Source of the DNA: Devosia sp.
GTDB taxonomy: Bacteria > Pseudomonadota > Alphaproteobacteria > Rhizobiales > Devosiaceae
Length of the DNA stretch: 7,090 nucleotides
NCBI GenBank assembly: GCA_028290685.1
Contig: JAQGJI010000195.1
Span: 1-7,090, forward strand
Direction of reading: 5' to 3'
Within the stretch, counting starts at the first letter, position 1. The number at the start of each line of letters is the position of its first letter. Under the pieces are notes generated by a model. That model saw only the letters and a list, made by a program, of their open reading frames with translations, was not told the origin of the DNA and did not search any database. The translations under genes and the position numbers were made by a program. Positions 1 to 4,700 of this stretch are shown here, piece by piece.

Positions 1-1366
1 CGCGCGAACTCAGGACTTCGAGCTGCAGCTGGCCCACGACGCCCACGATCCAGTCGGCACCGATGACGCGCCGGAACACCTGGGTGACGCCCTCTTCGGA
101 AAGGTCCGACAGCGCCTTGGCCATCTGCTTGGTCTTCATGTGGTCGGTGAGGCGCACGCGGCGGATGATTTCAGGCGCGAAATTGGGGATGCCGGTGACG
201 TTGATCGCAGCGCCCTCGGTGAGCGTATCGCCCACCGAGAGCGTGCCGTGGTTGGGAATGCCCACGATATCGCCGGCGACCGCCTGCTCGGCCAGTTCGC
301 GATCATTGCCGAAAAAGAACATCGGGTTGGATACGGCCATGTCCTTGCCGGAACGAACGTTCTTGAGGCGCATGCCGCGCGTGAAGGTGCCCGAGCACAG
401 GCGCACAAAGGCGATGCGGTCGCGGTGGTTGGCGTCCATGTTGGCCTGCACCTTGAACACGAAGCCTGTGACCTTCTTGTCGGCAGGCTCGATGGGTTCG
501 GGAATGGCTGGCTGCGGGCGCGGCTCGGGGCCCCACTCGCCCAAGGTGCGCAGCAGTTCGGCGACGCCGATGCCCTTGAGAGCCGAGCCGAACAGCACGG
601 GGCTGAGATGGCCGGCGTGGAAGGTTTCAAGATCAAACGCCGGGAGCATGGCAGTGGCCATTTCCAGCGTTTCAAGCGCCGTCATGAACACTGGATCATC
701 GACCAGCGTTTCGTTGTCGAGCAGGTCCTCGATGGCCTCGTACTCGGCGATCGGCTTGCCTTGCGGCGAGAGCACGCGCTTTTCGAGCAGGTCGAGATAG
801 CCATGGAAATCCACCCCCTGCCCGATCGGCCACAGCACCGGGGTGAGGTCGAGCGCCAGCTTGCCCTGGATCTCATCGATCAGATCGAGCGGCGAGAGGC
901 CCTCGCGGTCCACCTTGTTGATGAAGGTGATGATCGGGATGTCACGCAGCCGGCAGACTTCGAAGAGTTTGAGCGTCTGCGCCTCGATGCCCTTGGCGGC
1001 GTCGATCACCATGATGGCCGCGTCGACCGCGGTCAGGGTGCGATAGGTGTCCTCGGAAAAGTCCGAGTGACCCGGGGTATCGAGCAGGTTCAGCGTCAGC
1101 CCGTCATAATCGAAGGTCATCACCGAGGAGGTGATGGAAATGCCGCGCTGCTGCTCCATTTCCATCCAGTCCGAACGGGTGGAGCGCACGCCGGCCTTGC
1201 CGCGCACGGCCCCCGCCTGCTGGATAGCACCGGCAGCCGCGAGCAGGCGCTCGGTCAGCGTGGTCTTGCCCGCGTCCGGGTGCGAAATGATCGCAAAGGT
1301 CCGGCGGGTGCGGAACGGTTCGAGGGCGGGCCGGGGCGATGGCGCTGCGGCAGTGGATAGGGACAT
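1..1366 (-). CDS. prfC: Peptide chain release factor 3 (RF3), C-terminus cut by window edge
   Basis: RF3 is a cytoplasmic translational GTPase that binds the ribosome after peptide release and speeds recycling of RF1 and RF2. Read from ATG at 1366-1364, the frame is open for 455 codons to the left edge. Seen directly: P-loop HPDAGKTT at residues 29-36, SDWMEMEQQRGISI at 65-78 (the RF3-type switch I region), DTPGH at 96-100 (G3), and NKVD at 150-153 (G4). A conserved stretch GQLQLEV lies near the left edge, where E. coli RF3 has GQLQFDV. E. coli RF3 has 529 residues, so roughly 75 C-terminal residues should lie beyond the edge. The SDWMEMEQQRGIS segment and the spacing of the G motifs separate it from EF-G, LepA and TetM. 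The chosen ATG puts the P-loop close to the N-terminus, as in the family. No clear Shine-Dalgarno sequence precedes it. A sigma70-like promoter lies about 50 bp upstream. The gene is divergent from the giant coiled-coil gene and appears intact. Confidence 0.97.
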   Translation of the reverse strand, partial: MSLSTAAAPSPRPALEPFRTRRTFAIISHPDAGKTTLTERLLAAAGAIQQAGAVRGKAGVRSTRSDWMEMEQQRGISITSSVMTFDYDGLTLNLLDTPGHSDFSEDTYRTLTAVDAAIMVIDAAKGIEAQTLKLFEVCRLRDIPIITFINKVDREGLSPLDLIDEIQGKLALDLTPVLWPIGQGVDFHGYLDLLEKRVLSPQGKPIAEYEAIEDLLDNETLVDDPVFMTALETLEMATAMLPAFDLETFHAGHLSPVLFGSALKGIGVAELLRTLGEWGPEPRPQPAIPEPIEPADKKVTGFVFKVQANMDANHRDRIAFVRLCSGTFTRGMRLKNVRSGKDMAVSNPMFFFGNDRELAEQAVAGDIVGIPNHGTLSVGDTLTEGAAINVTGIPNFAPEIIRRVRLTDHMKTKQMAKALSDLSEEGVTQVFRRVIGADWIVGVVGQLQLEVLSSR

Positions 1367-1416
1367 GGGGCTGCTGGGAATGTTGAGCGCAAGCGGGCGC
1401 GGCAAATGTTGAGGCG

Positions 1417-1445
1417 TATATAGGGCGTGGCGGAGGTGGGGTCAA
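1417..1445 (-). promoter_or_regulatory. Sigma70-type promoter of prfC
   Basis: Read on the minus strand, TTGACC (1445-1440) is followed by a 17-bp spacer and then TATATA (1422-1417). This is close to the TTGACA-N17-TATAAT consensus, with 5/6 and 5/6 matches at ideal spacing. Transcription would start near 1410 and give a 5' leader of about 43 nt before the prfC ATG. The AT-rich -10 box stands out in GC-rich surroundings. It was identified by pattern only. Confidence 0.75.
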
Positions 1446-1575
1446 ATCGGGGCAAGCCAGCCGGTTGTGTTGCCACGCCCCAGTGGTTCCGACAGGCTCG
1501 CCATCGGGGCTGGTGTTAACCGCGCCTTTGCCATGGCACTCCGGTTTGGATGGATCAGCGTCTTCCCCTGAAAAA

Positions 1576-1590
1576 TTAACCTATGGGTAA
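1576..1590 (+). promoter_or_regulatory. CtrA-like site TTAA-N7-GTAA
   Basis: The sequence TTAACCTATGGGTAA matches 7 of 8 defined bases of the alphaproteobacterial CtrA consensus TTAA-N7-TTAA. It also forms an imperfect palindrome (TTAACC against GGGTAA, 5 of 6 pairs). CtrA is the cell-cycle response regulator that controls many polarity and division genes in this class. The site lies about 200 bp upstream of the giant gene start, in an AT-rich pocket where such matches are more frequent by chance. Site function is inferred. Confidence 0.35.
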
Positions 1591-1605
1591 GAAAGGGTTC
1601 GGTTT

Positions 1606-1639
1606 GGTTCAAATTGAATGTATTAATGGGCTTTGAACC
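1606..1639. repeat. Inverted repeat 1: 8-bp arms, 18-nt spacer
   Basis: GGTTCAAA (1606-1613) and TTTGAACC (1632-1639) are perfect reverse complements separated by 18 nt. The left arm is also part of a small palindrome TTCAA-A-TTGAA (1608-1618), so the TTGAA/TTCAA element occurs three times here. The arm centres are 26 bp apart, so a dimeric regulator would not bind both half-sites on exactly the same face. A looped or multi-dimer operator, or an RNA hairpin with a large loop, is possible. There is no T-run afterwards, so it is not an intrinsic terminator. Confidence 0.55.
1623..1637 (+). promoter_or_regulatory. Second CtrA-like site TTAA-N7-TGAA
   Basis: TTAATGGGCTTTGAA matches 7 of 8 defined bases of TTAA-N7-TTAA. 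It lies 47 bp downstream of the first CtrA-like site and overlaps the right half of the first inverted repeat and the weak -10-like ATTAAT (1622-1627). A regulator bound here could compete with RNA polymerase or recruit it, but the match is modest and rests on pattern alone. Confidence 0.3.
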
Positions 1640-1663
1640 GGCGCGCGGCGGCGTGGGTCCAGG

Positions 1664-1697
1664 GAAACATTCGGTGGCTTTTGCGTCGAAATGTTTC
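1664..1697. repeat. Inverted repeat 2: same 8-18-8 geometry
   Basis: GAAACATT (1664-1671) and AATGTTTC (1690-1697) are perfect reverse complements with an 18-nt spacer, exactly the geometry of the repeat 58 bp upstream although the arm sequences differ. It lies 36 bp before the leader ORF start and so would probably be in the transcribed leader of the giant gene, or just upstream of its promoter. No T-run follows. Function is unknown. Confidence 0.5.
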
Positions 1698-1732
1698 TAT
1701 TTGACTGCCCATCCGGCAACGGGTGAGCGGGC

Positions 1733-1786
1733 ATGACCACTCCTACCATCCGCCTTGTTGCTGCCAAGCCGACGCGAGAGTTGTAA
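1733..1786 (+). CDS. Possible 17-residue leader peptide upstream of the giant gene
   Basis: ATG at 1733 opens a 17-codon frame ending in TAA at 1784-1786 and encoding MTTPTIRLVAAKPTREL. It is preceded by GGTGA (1722-1726), complementary to the UCACC of the 16S rRNA 3' end, with a 6-nt gap to the ATG. That is a better ribosome-binding site than the giant gene has. Its stop codon lies 5 nt before the ATG of the giant gene and in another frame, so terminating ribosomes could reinitiate there. The peptide has no run of a single amino acid that would suggest classical attenuation. It could be a translational-coupling leader or chance; nothing shows that it is made. Confidence 0.35.
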   Translation: MTTPTIRLVAAKPTREL

Positions 1787-1791
1787 AGAGT

Positions 1792-4700
1792 ATGGCGAAG
1801 AACCCGACCCCCAAGAATGACCCGGCAGCGCTGGCCTTTTCAGCCGTTGAAGACGCCCTCAAGGATTCGGTGTTCAATCTGGATACGCCAACGCCGGCCA
1901 AGCCGGGCGACAAGAAGCCCGCCCCTGTGAAATCGGAACGCTTGCGGGCAGCCGACAAGATCGCCCAGCAGGCTGGCACAGTCGCCAATGACGACCGGTT
2001 TGCGCCATCCAAGATCCTGTATGGCCTGCACAATAGTTCATCGGCCACGCCCATCTGGATCGCCGTGGGCCTTTCGGTGCTGTGGCTGACCATTACCGGC
2101 ATCGGCGCTTACCTGCGCTATGGCGCCCAGTTCGGCAATTTCGGCCAGTTTGTCGGCACCTTTGATTTCATCGGCCTGCTCGCCACCATGGTACTGCCGG
2201 TATTCGGCTTTTTTGCCGTGGCCAGCCTGTTCCGCCGGGCGCAGGACCTGCGCAATGCCGCATCTTCCATCACCCAGGCCGCTATCCGGCTGGCCGAACC
2301 CGAAGTGACGGCTGCCGACAAGGTCGCCTCCGTGGGTCAAGCCGTGCGCCGCGAGGTCAATGCGCTGGGCGACGGGCTGGAGCGGGCGCTTTCGCGCGCC
2401 GGCGAACTCGAAGTGATGATCCACAACGAGGTGACGGCACTCGAGCGCACCTATTCGGACAACGAATCACGCATGCGCGCGCTGATTGCGGAACTGGCCA
2501 GCCAGCGCGAAAGCGTTCTCACCAACACCGAGCGGGTACGCGAAGCCATCACCGAAAGCCATACGGGGCTGGTGTTCGACCTGGACATGATCAGCCAGCG
2601 CATTTCGGGCACCATCGTGGAAAGCGGGGGCAACCTGACCCGGGCGCTGGAAACGGCGGGCAATACGCTGACCAATTCCTTTGGCGAGCGCACCGAAGGG
2701 TTCGTCTCGCTGGTGGATAACCGCACAAGCGATTTCATTTCGGCGCTCGATGACAGCGCCGCCCGGCTGTCGCTCTCGTTCGACGACAAGACCGCCGCGC
2801 TCACGCAAGCTCTCGACAGCCGCGCCGGACACCTGAACAAGGGCGTAGAAGGCCGAATTGCCGCTCTGACCGACGCACTCGACAACCATGCGGCCTCGAT
2901 TGCCACGGCAATGGACGAGCGCACACGCCTGATCGACGAGCGCACGGGCGTCATTACCGGGAGCTTTGAAGAGCGCACCGCCAGCCTGGCGGGTTTGCTG
3001 GAAGGCACCAGCGGCAAGATTGCGGAAACGCTCGATGTCACGACCGGACGCTTTGCATCCGCGCTCGATGAACGCACGGCCCGGCTTGAGGGTCTGCTCG
3101 ACAACAGCAGCGGCAGGATTGCCGAAACCCTGGACGAAACCACCGTGCGCCTGGCGTCCACGCTTGATGAACGCACAGCTGCGCTGGAAGGACTGCTGGG
3201 CGGCACAGGCGGGCGGATCACCGATGCGCTTGACGATACGACCAGCCGGCTGGCTGCGGCGCTTGATGAACGTACGGCGACGATTTCGGGACTGCTCAGC
3301 AATGGCAGCGCGGCGCTGCTCGAAGATCTGCGCGCCCGTGGGCAGGACGTTTCCAGCGGACTGAACCTGGTTGGCCAGCGCATCGCCGAAGACATCACCG
3401 CCCGTTCACATCAGGCCGAAGGGCTGCTCAGCACCCTTGCCCGGCAACTGGACGAGTCGGTCTCCATCCAGCTCAACGCCATGGATAGCCGCCTGCAGTC
3501 GGCCGTGATCGAGATCAACGGTGCGCTGGACGATACCGCCGAGCGCGCCCGTGTCACGCTGTCTTCGGCCGGTCAGGACTCCCTGAGCCAGTTCGATGCG
3601 CGCCTGACCGAAATCGCCGCCATTCTGGACACCCGGCTCAATACGCTCGATGGCGTCATCGGCGACAAGGGCGAATCGCTGATCGCGCGCCTCGAACAGC
3701 AGGGCACGAGCTTTGCGGCCCGGGCCAATGTGCTCGAAATGGCGCTCAATGAGGAGTCCGGCCGCTTCAATGACGTGGTCGCCGAACGCACCCGTGAAAT
3801 GGGCGAAGTGCTGGGTGCCCGCACCCATGCCATCACCGAGACCCTGGTCAGCCGCAGCCGCGAGATCGCCGATTCCCTGGAAGGGCATGCGGGGATCATC
3901 GCCGAAGCGCTTGATGAGCGCACCAAGGCGATCGACACCATCCTGGCCTCCCGCACCGGCGAGTTGACGAGCGCCATCGCGACCCATGCCCAATCGCTGG
4001 ACGAAACTCTGTCCGTGCGCGGCCGGGACCTCGGCGAGGCCATCCGGGTGCGCAGCCAGGAGCTGGGCGAAACCCTTTCCACCGGCACCAGCGCGTTCGA
4101 TCTGGCAATTGCCGGCCGCACGCAGCGCCTGGCCGATACCCTGGGGGAACGCACCAATGCGCTGTCCCTGGAACTGGACAGCCGTACCGGCACGCTGGCA
4201 AGCGAGTTGAGCGAACGCACCGATGCCCTGGCACTCCAGATCGCCGAACGGACAGGCCAGCTGGTTGACCAGCTCGGCGCGGGTACGGCCCAGTTTACCG
4301 GTGAGATCGAGCGGCAGGGAGCAGCGCTGTTTGATGGCCTGGACAGCCGCACGGGCATGCTTGCAGCGGCGCTTGACGAGCGGACTGGCGCCCTGCTGAG
4401 CAATATCGATCAGCGCGCGAACCAGCTGACCCGCGGCCTCGACAGCCGCACCGGCAATTTGATCGAGGGCATCGACCAGCGCGCCGACGCCTTTGCCGAG
4501 AGCCTCGACACAAGGGCCGGCAGTTTCATCGACGGAATCGATCAACGGCTCGACGCCATCGCGGAAAGCCTCGACATCCGGACCAGCTCGTTGGTCGAGG
4601 GCATCGATCAGCGCATGGATGCCATTGCCGAAAGTCTCGACAGCCGGACCTCTCGCTTCATCGACAGCATCGACCAGCGCACCAATGCCCTTGGCGATGG

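Larger units (their letters stand above)
1367..1791. other. Divergent intergenic regulatory region between prfC and the giant coiled-coil gene
   Basis: This 425-bp spacer has no long gene. From left to right it holds the prfC leader and promoter (to 1445), then about 125 bp (1446-1570) in which I see only an isolated TTAACC at 1516-1521. An AT-richer stretch from 1571 to about 1705 carries the CtrA-like sites and both inverted repeats, followed by a 17-codon leader ORF. In the plus direction I find no convincing sigma70 promoter. The best candidate is ATTAAT at 1622-1627 preceded by TG (an extended -10-like element, 4/6 match) with only a poor -35. GGTTC is repeated directly at 1596-1600 and 1606-1610, one helical turn apart. 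Confidence 0.7.

Noticed and set aside
140..1360. A 406-codon plus-strand open frame.
   Set aside because: It is the antisense shadow of prfC, whose minus-strand frame carries all GTPase motifs.
1606..1697. The inverted repeats as intrinsic terminators.
   Set aside because: Loops are 18 nt, stems only 8 bp, and no T-run follows on either strand. The region lies between divergent gene starts, where a terminator is not expected.
1695..1706. TTCTAT (1695-1700) as a -10 box, or TTGACT (1701-1706) as a -35 box, for the giant gene.
   Set aside because: No partner hexamer is found at 16-19 bp spacing for either, so I do not call a promoter here.
1723..1791. An in-frame GTG at 1723 as an earlier start for the giant gene.
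   Set aside because: It would add a segment with a run of three cysteines and two prolines, unlike the rest of the protein, and would remove the compact leader-ORF arrangement. ATG 1792 is simpler, though not proven.
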